Shown here: in pieces, positions 6,848 to 13,635 of the stretch
Numbering within the stretch: the stretch's first letter is position 1
How the letters are laid out: each line of letters opens with the position of its first letter
Position numbers and translations under genes: made by a program
The notes under the pieces: generated by a model
Database searches by the model: none
Told to the model about the DNA's origin: nothing
Seen by the model: the letters and a program-made list of their open reading frames with translations, nothing else
Assembly (NCBI GenBank): GCA_002502215.1
Contig: DAPT01000037.1
Location: 1 to 17,083 of the forward strand
Source: Euryarchaeota archaeon UBA124
Lineage (GTDB): Archaea; Thermoplasmatota; Poseidoniia; Poseidoniales; Poseidoniaceae
Reading direction: 5' to 3'
Length of the DNA: 17,083 nt

Positions 6848-7426
6848 CTAATCAAACAGGTCAGCGATGAACTCATCGCTCATTCTTCGAAACTGTCTTC
6901 GCATTCGCTCCTCTTCCCGATTTTGAACAAGAACACTGTCCGTCATCGTAACATGTTGGCGTGGTTCGGATGCGATTTGCGCCAAAAGTTCAGCGAGGTT
7001 TTGTTGGATGACTGCAGTCTGTTCGGTCTGGAAAGCAAGAAGTCGTTCCATGGCAACAAACATTCGATCCTGCCGACTGGTTCGGTCTTCCAGTGCAACG
7101 GATTGTGCATTCATCGCCTCCTCTTGTCGTTTGAGAAGTTCTCTGGCAGCGGGTGTGCCGATGATGTCTCTCCGGTGGAGTTCAGCCTGAACGTTGGTGA
7201 GCGACTCGTGGAGTTGGTTGATGTTGTGAGCAGATAGATTCAACTGCTGACGAAGTTGCTGACGCTCGCGATGCAATCCTTTTCGCTCAGCTCGGTGAAT
7301 CATAGCCTCACAGACGAATACACTAACGATGCCTGCTAATACAGCCACTTCAGGGTGTGCAAGTCTCCAAGTAACAAACGTCGCCCAAACCATCCATCCA
7401 CAGAACACACTCGCTAGAATTCTCAT
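6848..7426 (-). CDS. Membrane-anchored coiled-coil protein, unknown function
   Basis: A 192-residue protein with two N-terminal membrane helices (about 4-21 and 26-43). A long helical region at about 45-160 is rich in Gln, Glu, Arg and Leu (RERQQLRQQLNLSAHNINQL, LAFQTEQTAVIQQNLAELLA) and probably forms a coiled coil in the cytoplasm. The basic and acidic C-terminus ends MRRQFRRMSDEFIADLFD. It is the first gene of the three-gene unit. The ATG at 7426 fits a TATA-like TTATTA about 26 bases upstream, and the start codon lies inside a 17-base palindrome. Resemblance to polar tethers or scaffold proteins is only in general form; no family is claimed. Confidence 0.65.
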   Translation of the reverse strand: MRILASVFCGWMVWATFVTWRLAHPEVAVLAGIVSVFVCEAMIHRAERKGLHRERQQLRQQLNLSAHNINQLHESLTNVQAELHRRDIIGTPAARELLKRQEEAMNAQSVALEDRTSRQDRMFVAMERLLAFQTEQTAVIQQNLAELLAQIASEPRQHVTMTDSVLVQNREEERMRRQFRRMSDEFIADLFD

Positions 7427-7437
7427 ATTGAGAATAT
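7421..7437. promoter_or_regulatory. 17-base perfect dyad over the start codon of the coiled-coil gene
   Basis: ATTCTCA and TGAGAAT form seven-base arms around TAT, with no mismatch. The dyad covers the ATG at 7424-7426 and the expected transcription start of the minus-strand gene. It could be an operator, or a chance product of short AT-rich sequence. Confidence 0.35.
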
Positions 7438-7448
7438 GTGTCGGGACT

Positions 7449-7458
7449 GTAATAACGC
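7449..7458 (-). promoter_or_regulatory. Candidate TATA element for the three-gene membrane unit
   Basis: On the minus strand this reads GCGTTATTAC, centred about 26 to 28 bases before the ATG at 7426, as expected for a leaderless archaeal transcript. Only position and AT content support it. Confidence 0.4.
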
Positions 7459-7504
7459 CATATTGGGATGTCCGAGGGCTCCCGACTTCATCGCTTAATT
7501 TTTC

Positions 7505-7987
7505 CTAGTTTGTAATCCCACCATTAATCCAAGAAAGGAATACAACCCATATCAGGCTTCCAAGAAACAATCCAATTACACCAGAAACTCTCGCTCCGGC
7601 ACGAAAACTTCCTACGAACGTTCGACCACTGTATGCTATCCCAAACCCAATCACTGGCCAAATACAAAGGGAACACATGAAGTAGGTTATGCCCACGAGT
7701 GCGGGCGAAGAAGAGTCGAATATTCCGGTCGAAGCTAAGACGAAAACAATGATTGGAATCGAAGCAGGAGCAATTATGCCAAACCAAAATCCGGCGCGAG
7801 GGTCAATCTCTTGGTATCCCTCCTCCACGTTCGATTGATCACTGAAAGCCTCAACAAGAAACACATGAGCGCAGGAAGGGCAACGTATCCTCCCCTCATA
7901 TTCTAGAGGAGCGGCTAAATTTTCCCCACAGGACGGGCACGTGATCTTCAATTTCTGACCAACACTCTCCACCTGAACAGATGACAT
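7505..7987 (-). CDS. Zinc-ribbon membrane protein, unknown function
   Basis: A 160-residue protein with an N-terminal double CXXC ribbon: Cys17-Cys20 (CPSC) and Cys36-Cys39 (CPSC) separated by 15 residues, including LAAPLEYEGRIR. This is a typical small zinc-binding module of the kind that often precedes membrane segments in archaeal and bacterial proteins. Then follow three likely membrane helices at about 67-87 (FWFGIIAPASIPIIVFVLAS), 96-120 (ALVGITYFMCSLCIWPVIGF) and 132-153 (VSGVIGLFLGSLIWVVFLSW). The ribbon should face the cytoplasm. Its ATG comes two bases after the stop of the upstream membrane protein, with GGTGAG before it, so the pair is cotranslated. No specific family or activity recognised. 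Confidence 0.65.
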   Translation of the reverse strand: MSSVQVESVGQKLKITCPSCGENLAAPLEYEGRIRCPSCAHVFLVEAFSDQSNVEEGYQEIDPRAGFWFGIIAPASIPIIVFVLASTGIFDSSSPALVGITYFMCSLCIWPVIGFGIAYSGRTFVGSFRAGARVSGVIGLFLGSLIWVVFLSWINGGITN

Positions 7988-7989
7988 TC

Positions 7990-8337
7990 TTACTCACCAC
8001 CGAGTGCCTCAATGATTGAGTTAAAGACAATGAATACGATCCAGAAAACGTATAATTTCAGAGACATATAAGCCCCCTTTCTGCGCGAAAAATGCTCGCC
8101 TGGATCACTCCGTGTGAGTAACCACGCCACAAAAGGCCATACGACAAGATGGCCAGCCATGAGGAATGTGAGGAAAACATAGTCGATGTAATCGAATTCG
8201 CTAACGGGACCATCGCTGTTAACAAGTATGCCCATTGAAAGAAAAGAACAACCCATTCCAACGAGGATTGGAACGAAGAGCCCAAACCAGTAGCCTTGCA
8301 TGTTTTTCTTGGCCCGATTGCTAATGAATATGGACAT
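7990..8337 (-). CDS. Small integral membrane protein, unknown function
   Basis: A 115-residue protein with a basic start (ISNRAKKNMQG) and three hydrophobic segments: about 16-38 (YWFGLFVPILVGMGCSFLSM), 51-75 (IDYVFLTFLMAGHLVVWPFV) and 92-109 (LKLYVFWIVFIVFNSII). A charged loop (TRSDPGEHFSRRKG) separates the last two. An AGGATGAG ribosome site precedes the ATG. It is the first gene of a two-gene unit with the zinc-ribbon membrane protein, and the two probably form one complex. AT-rich boxes at 8391-8400 and 8367-8376 are candidate promoters. No family recognised. Confidence 0.6.
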   Translation of the reverse strand: MSIFISNRAKKNMQGYWFGLFVPILVGMGCSFLSMGILVNSDGPVSEFDYIDYVFLTFLMAGHLVVWPFVAWLLTRSDPGEHFSRRKGAYMSLKLYVFWIVFIVFNSIIEALGGE

Positions 8338-8538
8338 AAAATTCTCATCCTAGAAATCCTTGAGGCTATTTTGTATCATTGATGTTAGGATTATAAAAAT
8401 TATGCAAATTGAATAAAATCAGTCTCTCGATTGCGTTCAATGATACGCAGGCAACCAATTTCGACGCTAAACACTGTAATAATCGTCCCATTCAATGGGA
8501 AACTGACAGGGAAATACATCAGTTACAGGGAATTCATC
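8338..8538. other. Intergenic stretch with AT-rich promoter-like boxes
   Basis: Around 8365-8410 the sequence is AT-rich, with TATAAAAAT-like and TACAAAAT-like boxes suited to the minus-strand gene at 8337. From 8410 to 8538 I see no convincing gene, RNA or repeat; the plus-strand reading frames here run into and oppose the thioesterase gene and do not look coding. Confidence 0.4.
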
Positions 8539-9078
8539 TCATTCCATCGGCTCAGGCCAAGGCCTTGCTTCATTATCCCAACTTGCCCAACTACGAACCC
8601 ATGGTTCCATGAACGTGGTCACATCATATCCGAGGTCACGCATGACTTCCACCGGAATGGTTGATCCGCCCTTGAAACGGATTCCTGCCCGAATGAGTGC
8701 AGAAGATTTCACTTCACCCCTTTGTTCAATGGTCTGTTGGAAATAGTAGAATTTCTCGTCAATGCCGACCATTTTTGTCCGAACCGTTGCTTTCCGAAAC
8801 GGCGCAAGGCGCTTCCTGTAGCGAATTGTGGAGCCGCCTATGACGAAGGCATACTTGTTCTTTCGAACGTACCGAAACAAACCGATTCGAAATGAAATAT
8901 CGTAACGCGCAAGATCACAGAAAACGAAATGCCGCCCATTGTTCACCTCAGGGTATACATCGATATCGCCGAAACCAGGACGAAAATTCCAGCGATATTC
9001 CTTCTCAATATCAAACACTTCTTGTTTGCGAAAGAAATTCCCTAGAACCATTTTCACAAGACGATGGTAAGGATACAT
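8539..9078 (-). CDS. Thioesterase-family hotdog protein (THEM6 / 4HBT_2-like)
   Basis: A 179-residue protein with the layout of THEM6-like acyl thioesterases. It opens with MYPYHRLVKMVLG. The hotdog entry motif is GFGDIDVYPEVNNGRHFVF at about 35-53, followed by DLARYDISFRIGL where such enzymes have the long central helix. The beta-sheet core then reads VIGGSTIRYRKRLAPF, KMVGIDEKFYYFQQTIEQRG and SSALIRAGIRF. Members hydrolyse or bind acyl-CoA or acyl-ACP thioesters; the Asp of DIDVYPEVNN is in the usual catalytic-acid position. The substrate is unknown. A GATAAGTA box lies about 25 bases before the ATG and GGAG just before it. It stands alone, with intergenic sequence on both sides. Confidence 0.78.
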   Translation of the reverse strand: MYPYHRLVKMVLGNFFRKQEVFDIEKEYRWNFRPGFGDIDVYPEVNNGRHFVFCDLARYDISFRIGLFRYVRKNKYAFVIGGSTIRYRKRLAPFRKATVRTKMVGIDEKFYYFQQTIEQRGEVKSSALIRAGIRFKGGSTIPVEVMRDLGYDVTTFMEPWVRSWASWDNEARPWPEPME

Positions 9079-9281
9079 GCTTCTCCCATCTGTAGAGGGT
9101 ACTTATCCCCTCTTATCCTTGTCCTTCGCTATTCAAACAGTATTCCGCCTCGCACAAAATGGTCAACGACAGCGTCAATCCACTGAGACTTTGCTGCAAA
9201 TGTAAATTAATCATATCTAAATCTATCAGAGTTGGTTTTTGAATGGCACACAATCGAAGATTCAATGGCGCAAGGCCCGCT
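9079..9281. other. Intergenic stretch, no gene assigned
   Basis: The right end (about 9200-9225) is AT-rich. A TATA-like GATAAG (minus strand, about 9099-9107) sits 25 bases from the thioesterase ATG. A 25-codon open stretch without a start codon lies at 9129-9206 on the minus strand and is discussed under findings. No tRNA-like or repeat structure seen. Confidence 0.4.
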
Positions 9282-9902
9282 CTAGATGGTCGAAATGAAG
9301 CAGTCATCATCAACTTCTATGAGCCCGCCAGTTGTTAGCAGATGATCGATGGCTTCGTCAATTTCTCCCTCATCAATGCCATGTTGGAGCATGCGCTCAA
9401 AAATAATTTCAAGGGTCGCTACCGGCTCGCCCTTCTCAATTTCTCCATCGACAATCATCACCACCAATTGGCAAGCAACTGCGAGAAGGGGATCATCTAC
9501 GTAATCGTCTGGAAGAAGTTCAATGAATGCCTCAGCACCATGTGCTTCACCTTCCTGGATTCGTTGCTGTTCGCCTCGCTGAGACAACCCAGTAAACGTG
9601 TTGTCTTCGTCCAATCCAAAGCAATCAAAGATGGACATTTGATGCTCATCCTTGTCGGCTCCATCCGCAGCAATTCGGCCTTCAAGATCGTCAAGTCGAA
9701 ATTTACGTTGTTCCAGAAGCAACCGCTCGCGCTTCAGATCATGACGCAGCAGTGCCAATGTTTGCTCTGCTTGTTGTGTTAGCCATCCATCGATGCTCCA
9801 CTCTGCATCCAATCCTGCCATTACTTCGGCCATACGACGAACTGCGTCAGGAAGAGCGTTGACATCGATTAACCCTCGGGTTTCTTGGCTGTCCTCACTC
9901 AT
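9282..9902 (-). CDS. Acidic hypothetical protein with winged-helix-like C-terminus
   Basis: A 206-residue, strongly acidic protein. Residues about 40-78 form a charged helix likely to be a coiled coil (LTQQAEQTLALLRHDLKRER, then LLLEQRKFRLDDLEGRI). A low-complexity acidic middle (about 80-130) leads into two helical blocks. The C-terminus, about 160-206 (EIIFERMLQHGIDEGEIDEA then IDHLLTTGGLIEVDDDCFI), has the helix-helix-hairpin pattern of archaeal winged-helix domains. ATG 9902 is chosen because CGAGG lies eight bases before it; a TTG at 9962 overlapping the upstream stop would add 20 residues. It follows the phosphopantothenate synthetase gene closely and probably shares its transcript. I recognise no family; a role in DNA or protein binding is only a guess. 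Confidence 0.6.
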   Translation of the reverse strand: MSEDSQETRGLIDVNALPDAVRRMAEVMAGLDAEWSIDGWLTQQAEQTLALLRHDLKRERLLLEQRKFRLDDLEGRIAADGADKDEHQMSIFDCFGLDEDNTFTGLSQRGEQQRIQEGEAHGAEAFIELLPDDYVDDPLLAVACQLVVMIVDGEIEKGEPVATLEIIFERMLQHGIDEGEIDEAIDHLLTTGGLIEVDDDCFISTI

Positions 9903-9958
9903 GAAGAATCCTCGGAGTTGACGGCCTTTGAAGCCTTCCCAATGAAATCGCAAAAGAT

Positions 9959-10717
9959 TCAATCTTTTGCTTCAGAAAATTTGTACTTCATTCCATCAAC
10001 GATTTCATTGAGTGCGTTTTGCAGCGATTGACTGTGGTTGTAGGAGTCAGATGTAGGAAGGTCTTGCATCGGCATGCTGAGCATGTTTTCCAAACATCTG
10101 GACAATTCATCAACAATCGTAATGCTTCCGCGTCGGGATGAGCGGGACAGCGGGTTAAGATCGATGACGATGACCGTCTTACCCATTGCAACAAGGGCTT
10201 CACAGCGGTCTCCGTCCTCCAATGGAACAAGAAGTACGTCCGCCTGTAAGATACCTCTTGATTCGCATTTTGCTCGAGGCCCTTTCAACCCAGGAATGGT
10301 CGCATCCGGGTTTTCGCCAAGAATCTCAACTTCAACCCCCAGTCGTTTTTTCCGTTCGTTTAGATCAGAAAGTAAGGCATGCATGCGCTCTGGAGTCCTG
10401 TAAAAGATGTTGACTTCGACTGGACAGTTAAGCTTCTCAGCAAGTTGAAGCACTTCATCACCAGCGAGAGCCACGACGTTTCCATTGACCGAGAGAACAG
10501 GATGTTCTGCCTGTTGCAGAGACTGCAAAGCGATTTGCGATGCAAAGTGTGCGCTTGGAATCGTTCGCTCCCCGAGGAGGTAATCGTACGCTTCTCCACG
10601 ACCGTGAGCGATCATCGCCGAATCAGCGAGCATTCCCTTCTTGGCTGCAACTTCAAGACGGTGACGCATCAACAATGAACGATAACGCGGGTGCGATGGG
10701 TCAGCTGCATGCTTCAC
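9959..10717 (-). CDS. 4-phosphopantoate--beta-alanine ligase (archaeal phosphopantothenate synthetase)
   Basis: This archaeal enzyme joins 4-phosphopantoate and beta-alanine with ATP to make 4-phosphopantothenate for coenzyme A, in place of bacterial PanC and PanK. The 252-residue protein has the conserved blocks in order: HPRYRSLLMRHRLE near 9-22, IAHGRGEAYDYLLGERT near 36-52, HPVLSVNGNVVALAGDE near 72-88, VEVNIFYRTPER, DATIPGLKGPRAKCESRGI, and VLLVPLEDGDRCEALVAMGK then IDLNPLSRSSR near 160-196. The start is GTG at 10717, preceded by a strong AGGTGAT ribosome site three bases away; no better ATG exists. It begins 12 bases after the nadC stop, so NAD and CoA synthesis genes are cotranscribed. 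Family members are about 250-260 residues, so it is full length. Confidence 0.92.
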   Translation of the reverse strand: MKHAADPSHPRYRSLLMRHRLEVAAKKGMLADSAMIAHGRGEAYDYLLGERTIPSAHFASQIALQSLQQAEHPVLSVNGNVVALAGDEVLQLAEKLNCPVEVNIFYRTPERMHALLSDLNERKKRLGVEVEILGENPDATIPGLKGPRAKCESRGILQADVLLVPLEDGDRCEALVAMGKTVIVIDLNPLSRSSRRGSITIVDELSRCLENMLSMPMQDLPTSDSYNHSQSLQNALNEIVDGMKYKFSEAKD

Positions 10718-10729
10718 GGGATCACCTTC

Positions 10730-11659
10730 CTAATCGATGAGCATGCTCACATCAAGTGGAGCTGTTCCACGATTGATCGCACTGGTCGAGAGAACATCCA
10801 CGCCGCATTCTCGCCATGCTTCTAAATCTTTGAAGACGATGTTGCCACTTGCCTCCAGAACAACCGCATCGCGAAGGCCCATATCCGTTAGTTCACGGAC
10901 CATTTCTTTGCTTCTCTCTGGACCAAAATTGTCCAACATCAACACCAGTTGAGGAACTTGTTCCTCGCCTTGTCGTTGCTTCCATGTTGTTGCTGCAACA
11001 ATTGCATCTTTCTCGCTGGTTACTTCCAATTCAAGGAAGGCTCCGCAATCGTTGACATCCATCGTTGAAAGAAGTTGAACAATCGCTTGCATACCGGATT
11101 CACCGGAAACGGCAAGGTCGTTCTCCTTGATCATTTTCGCGTCGTCTTTGTTGAGTCGGTGGGTAAGTCCTCCACCAAGGTGAACAGCCCATTTGTCGAG
11201 CATACCCCAGACGGTTTTCCTTGTTGCTGCAACCTGTCGAGGAGCAATCGTTGCCCAATGAGCCGCATTCGTTGCAATACCTGAAAGTTGACCCAAGATG
11301 TTGAGAATTGATCGCTCCATTCGCAGGACAGACTCTGAGTCTCCACTGATTTCGACGATAACATCCCCTTCGCTGATGCGTCGCCCGTCGCCCGCTTTCC
11401 AGGACGTTGAAAGGCTCGGTGCCCAGATTTGCAGCATGTAATCAACGACTGCAGCACCGGCGATTGTGCCATCCGCTCTCGAAACGACTTGAGCAGTGAC
11501 CTTCTCACCAAATCCCATGACGGGTCCATCAATGCCATCGTCACCGACCACCGCAGTTGTCCAACGATCCATGCTCGAGGTAAGCAAACGACTTGCACCT
11601 TCCTCTGCAGTCCACAGGAGATGGCCACGGTCATGAGGCAACATTGTGCGCTCGCCCAT
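10730..11659 (-). CDS. nadC: Nicotinate-nucleotide pyrophosphorylase (quinolinate phosphoribosyltransferase)
   Basis: NadC converts quinolinate and PRPP to nicotinate mononucleotide, the entry to NAD from the de novo path. From ATG 11659 the protein has 309 residues. Visible are the family's N-terminal alpha/beta domain (KVTAQVVSRADGTIAGA), the helix ERSILNILGQLSGIAT at 115-130, and the substrate-binding ATRKT at 145-149. GGGLTHRLN (162-170) and MIKENDLA (176-183) follow, with LELEVTS, LMLDNF and LEASGNI further on. The C-terminus ends ISTSAINRG-like, as in NadC (DVLSTSAINRGTAPLDVS). The open frame extends to 11842, but that would overlap the certain start of the divergent FAD gene; TTG 11692 is another option and would restore the helix LLEILKGLATSMG. 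It heads the cofactor operon with phosphopantothenate synthetase. Confidence 0.9.
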   Translation of the reverse strand: MGERTMLPHDRGHLLWTAEEGASRLLTSSMDRWTTAVVGDDGIDGPVMGFGEKVTAQVVSRADGTIAGAAVVDYMLQIWAPSLSTSWKAGDGRRISEGDVIVEISGDSESVLRMERSILNILGQLSGIATNAAHWATIAPRQVAATRKTVWGMLDKWAVHLGGGLTHRLNKDDAKMIKENDLAVSGESGMQAIVQLLSTMDVNDCGAFLELEVTSEKDAIVAATTWKQRQGEEQVPQLVLMLDNFGPERSKEMVRELTDMGLRDAVVLEASGNIVFKDLEAWRECGVDVLSTSAINRGTAPLDVSMLID

Positions 11660-11738
11660 GGATGTTGCTAGGCCTTTGAGGATTTCAAGCAAACTGTTGC
11701 CGCGTAGGGGTTGATGAAGAGGACGTTTTCCGAGGTGT

Positions 11739-12818
11739 ATGGCCAGAGTCCTTGTTGTTGGCGCAGGATTGTCAGGCCTCTCCGTAGCGATGGAGGCATC
11801 CGTACGAGGCCACCACGTTGTCGTTCTTGAAAAACGCTCCACAATCGGTGGACGTGCCTCAAGTGAACTCAGAGACGGTTTCCCAATTGGATATGGCCCT
11901 CATTTCTTGCTAAAGAAAGGACCACTTCACCAACTCGTACGGAAGGTGAGCAAAGTCAAACCCTCTGTTTTGCCGCTGAGGCCTCACCGCCTTGAAATCC
12001 TGGGAACAGGAATGATGCAGCCCAGAAAACCAATGAAGGATGCAGCACTTTTTCGAAGGGCCGTCAAAGCACACGACCTCAAACATCCATCCATCCAAAA
12101 CAGCGATTATTTCGCATCCTGGGGCCTCAACAATGAACCTCGTAGTCGAGCGTTACTGAACAGTAATCTTCTGGTTATGAAGGAAGGTTGGTCGGGTCTT
12201 GTCGGCCGTCTTGCTGTGACGCTTGACGAGGTTGGTATTCCGATTGAAACTGGAGCAAGGGTGGAAAAAATTGAGAAGCACAAGGTCCACTTAGCAGACG
12301 GGCGACATGTTGAAACAGATGTGATTATTTTGGCATGTGGGTATGGTCAAGCAAAGAAGCTCATTCCTGATTTACCAGAGGTTTCGTTTGTAACTGCTTC
12401 AATCGTTGATGTTGCATTGGATGCAACACCGCTCGGAGAGCGACATGGTGTTCTTGACGTTGAAAGGTCAATGGCAATCTTTGATTTGAAACAGATTCAC
12501 CCTGGTATTGCTCCCTCGGGGGCGCTTCTTTCTGCAGTTCATTTTGGCGAAGGGAAGAGTGAAAATCGTCTCGCTGAATTGAATCGGTTCATGGATTTAC
12601 GCGCCCCAGGATGGAAATCTCACATCCTTCACGAACGGCAACAAAAGAATGTGAAAATTGCGCCGAAGGGAGGGCGGATCGCATGTGGTTTTGCTCGCAA
12701 GGACGGCATACTGCTTACTGGTGCTTGGGTGGAAAGTGAGCATATCCTCTCTGACGGAGCGGTCGAAGCTTCTCGAATCACGGCAGAACACATCAGCAAA
12801 ATGCCACTTCAACAATGA
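11739..12818 (+). CDS. FAD-dependent oxidoreductase (amine oxidase / phytoene desaturase-like)
   Basis: A 359-residue flavoprotein. The N-terminal Rossmann fold has GAGLSG at 8-13, an acidic strand end at Glu31 and GGRAS at 37-41, the dinucleotide-binding signature of the amine oxidase, CrtI and HemY superfamily. A second FAD-contact segment is GARVEKIEKHKVHLADGRHV then DVIILACG. The C-terminus ILLTGAWVESEHILSDGAVE is the usual closing FAD-binding motif. The protein is shorter than CrtI desaturases (about 490 aa), so the middle substrate domain is small. Substrate is not evident: carotenoid, porphyrin and amine are all possible. It is divergent from nadC and followed after 25 bases by exonuclease III, which is likely cotranscribed. 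Confidence 0.8.
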   Translation: MARVLVVGAGLSGLSVAMEASVRGHHVVVLEKRSTIGGRASSELRDGFPIGYGPHFLLKKGPLHQLVRKVSKVKPSVLPLRPHRLEILGTGMMQPRKPMKDAALFRRAVKAHDLKHPSIQNSDYFASWGLNNEPRSRALLNSNLLVMKEGWSGLVGRLAVTLDEVGIPIETGARVEKIEKHKVHLADGRHVETDVIILACGYGQAKKLIPDLPEVSFVTASIVDVALDATPLGERHGVLDVERSMAIFDLKQIHPGIAPSGALLSAVHFGEGKSENRLAELNRFMDLRAPGWKSHILHERQQKNVKIAPKGGRIACGFARKDGILLTGAWVESEHILSDGAVEASRITAEHISKMPLQQ

Positions 12819-12843
12819 AGAACCTCGAACAAGTCCGAGGACC

Positions 12844-13635
12844 ATGCGCATCGTTACATGGAACGTCAACGGTCTCCGAGCAGCCATCCGTAAAGGCATT
12901 GACAACTGGTTCGAAGACGTTGATGCAGAGATCTGGATGTTGCAAGAAACGCGTGTCCTTGAGGAGCAGTTTCCGAAAGGATGGAACTGGCCAGAAGCGC
13001 ACCAAGCCATTTTACATCCAGCAGAAAAGAAAGGCTATTCTGGCGTTGCGACCTTGTCAAGTTGCGTGATGACCGAACAACAAAGGGGAATGAACGGCAT
13101 GCTCGACCCCACCGATTCGGAAGGAAGAATCCTCGTTACTCAGCACGGTAAATTGACATGCATCAACACGTATCTTCCAAGCGGCTCAAACAAAGATGAA
13201 CGGCAATTGTTCAAGGAAAAATGGATGGATGAATGGCGAGCATGGCTTCAACCCTATTTGCAACGAGACAGTCCTGTGTTGGTTGTTGGCGATTTGAACG
13301 TCGCACACACTGAGGACGATATTTGGAACCCAAAGGGGAATGCAAAGTCAAGCGGCTTCCTCCCCCAAGAGCGAGAATGGTTCTCAGAACTCCTTGGAGA
13401 TGGATGGCATGACTTGTTTCGCGAACATGTTGGCGAGGGCGTGAAACTCTACTCATGGTGGTCGAACCGTGGCCAAGCACGAGCACTTGACCGCGGCTGG
13501 CGAATCGACTACATGCTTGGAAATGAAGCACTCATGTCCTATGTTGAATCCATCCGAATCGACCGCCAAGGCGGCATCGATATCTCTGATCACGCTCCAG
13601 TAATTCTGGAATTAAACGATGCAGTCACATCCTGA
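12844..13635 (+). CDS. xth: Exodeoxyribonuclease III / AP endonuclease
   Basis: This enzyme cleaves DNA at abasic sites and trims damaged 3' ends in base excision repair. The 263-residue protein holds all the active-site blocks of the EEP superfamily. They are WNVNGLRA with Asn7, LQETR with Glu35, GYSGVATLS, INTYLPSG with Tyr110, and VGDLNVAHTEDDIWNP with Asp150 and Asn152. FLPQEREWF, the Trp-rich YSWWSNRGQARALDRGWRID with Asp222, and the final SDHAP with Asp249 and His250 complete the set. ATG 12844 is chosen because MRIVTWN is the standard N-terminus; the longer open frame from 12658 lies inside the previous gene. The gene follows the FAD oxidoreductase by 25 bases and overlaps the convergent permease gene by 11 bases. 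The nearby photolyase makes this a small DNA-repair neighbourhood. Confidence 0.94.
   Translation: MRIVTWNVNGLRAAIRKGIDNWFEDVDAEIWMLQETRVLEEQFPKGWNWPEAHQAILHPAEKKGYSGVATLSSCVMTEQQRGMNGMLDPTDSEGRILVTQHGKLTCINTYLPSGSNKDERQLFKEKWMDEWRAWLQPYLQRDSPVLVVGDLNVAHTEDDIWNPKGNAKSSGFLPQEREWFSELLGDGWHDLFREHVGEGVKLYSWWSNRGQARALDRGWRIDYMLGNEALMSYVESIRIDRQGGIDISDHAPVILELNDAVTS

Noticed and set aside
7440..7486. Inverted repeat GTCGGGA / TCCCGAC as a terminator
   Set aside because: The 33-base loop is too long and there is no T-run in the right place; likely chance.
8409..8664. Two overlapping plus-strand frames of 67 and 77 codons
   Set aside because: They run into the thioesterase gene on the other strand, show no protein-like pattern and have no good ribosome site.
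9079..9281. Possible tRNA or C/D box RNA in the gap
   Set aside because: No T-loop GGTTCRA motif, no cloverleaf arms and no paired C and D boxes could be found by eye.
9113..9313. Minus-strand 66-codon frame overlapping the end of the acidic protein gene
   Set aside because: Composition does not look coding, and it begins inside a better supported gene; the inner ATG at 9214 gives 33 codons without recognisable features.
12658..12843. N-terminal extension of exonuclease III
   Set aside because: Lies inside the FAD oxidoreductase gene in another frame; the family N-terminus begins at MRIVTWN.
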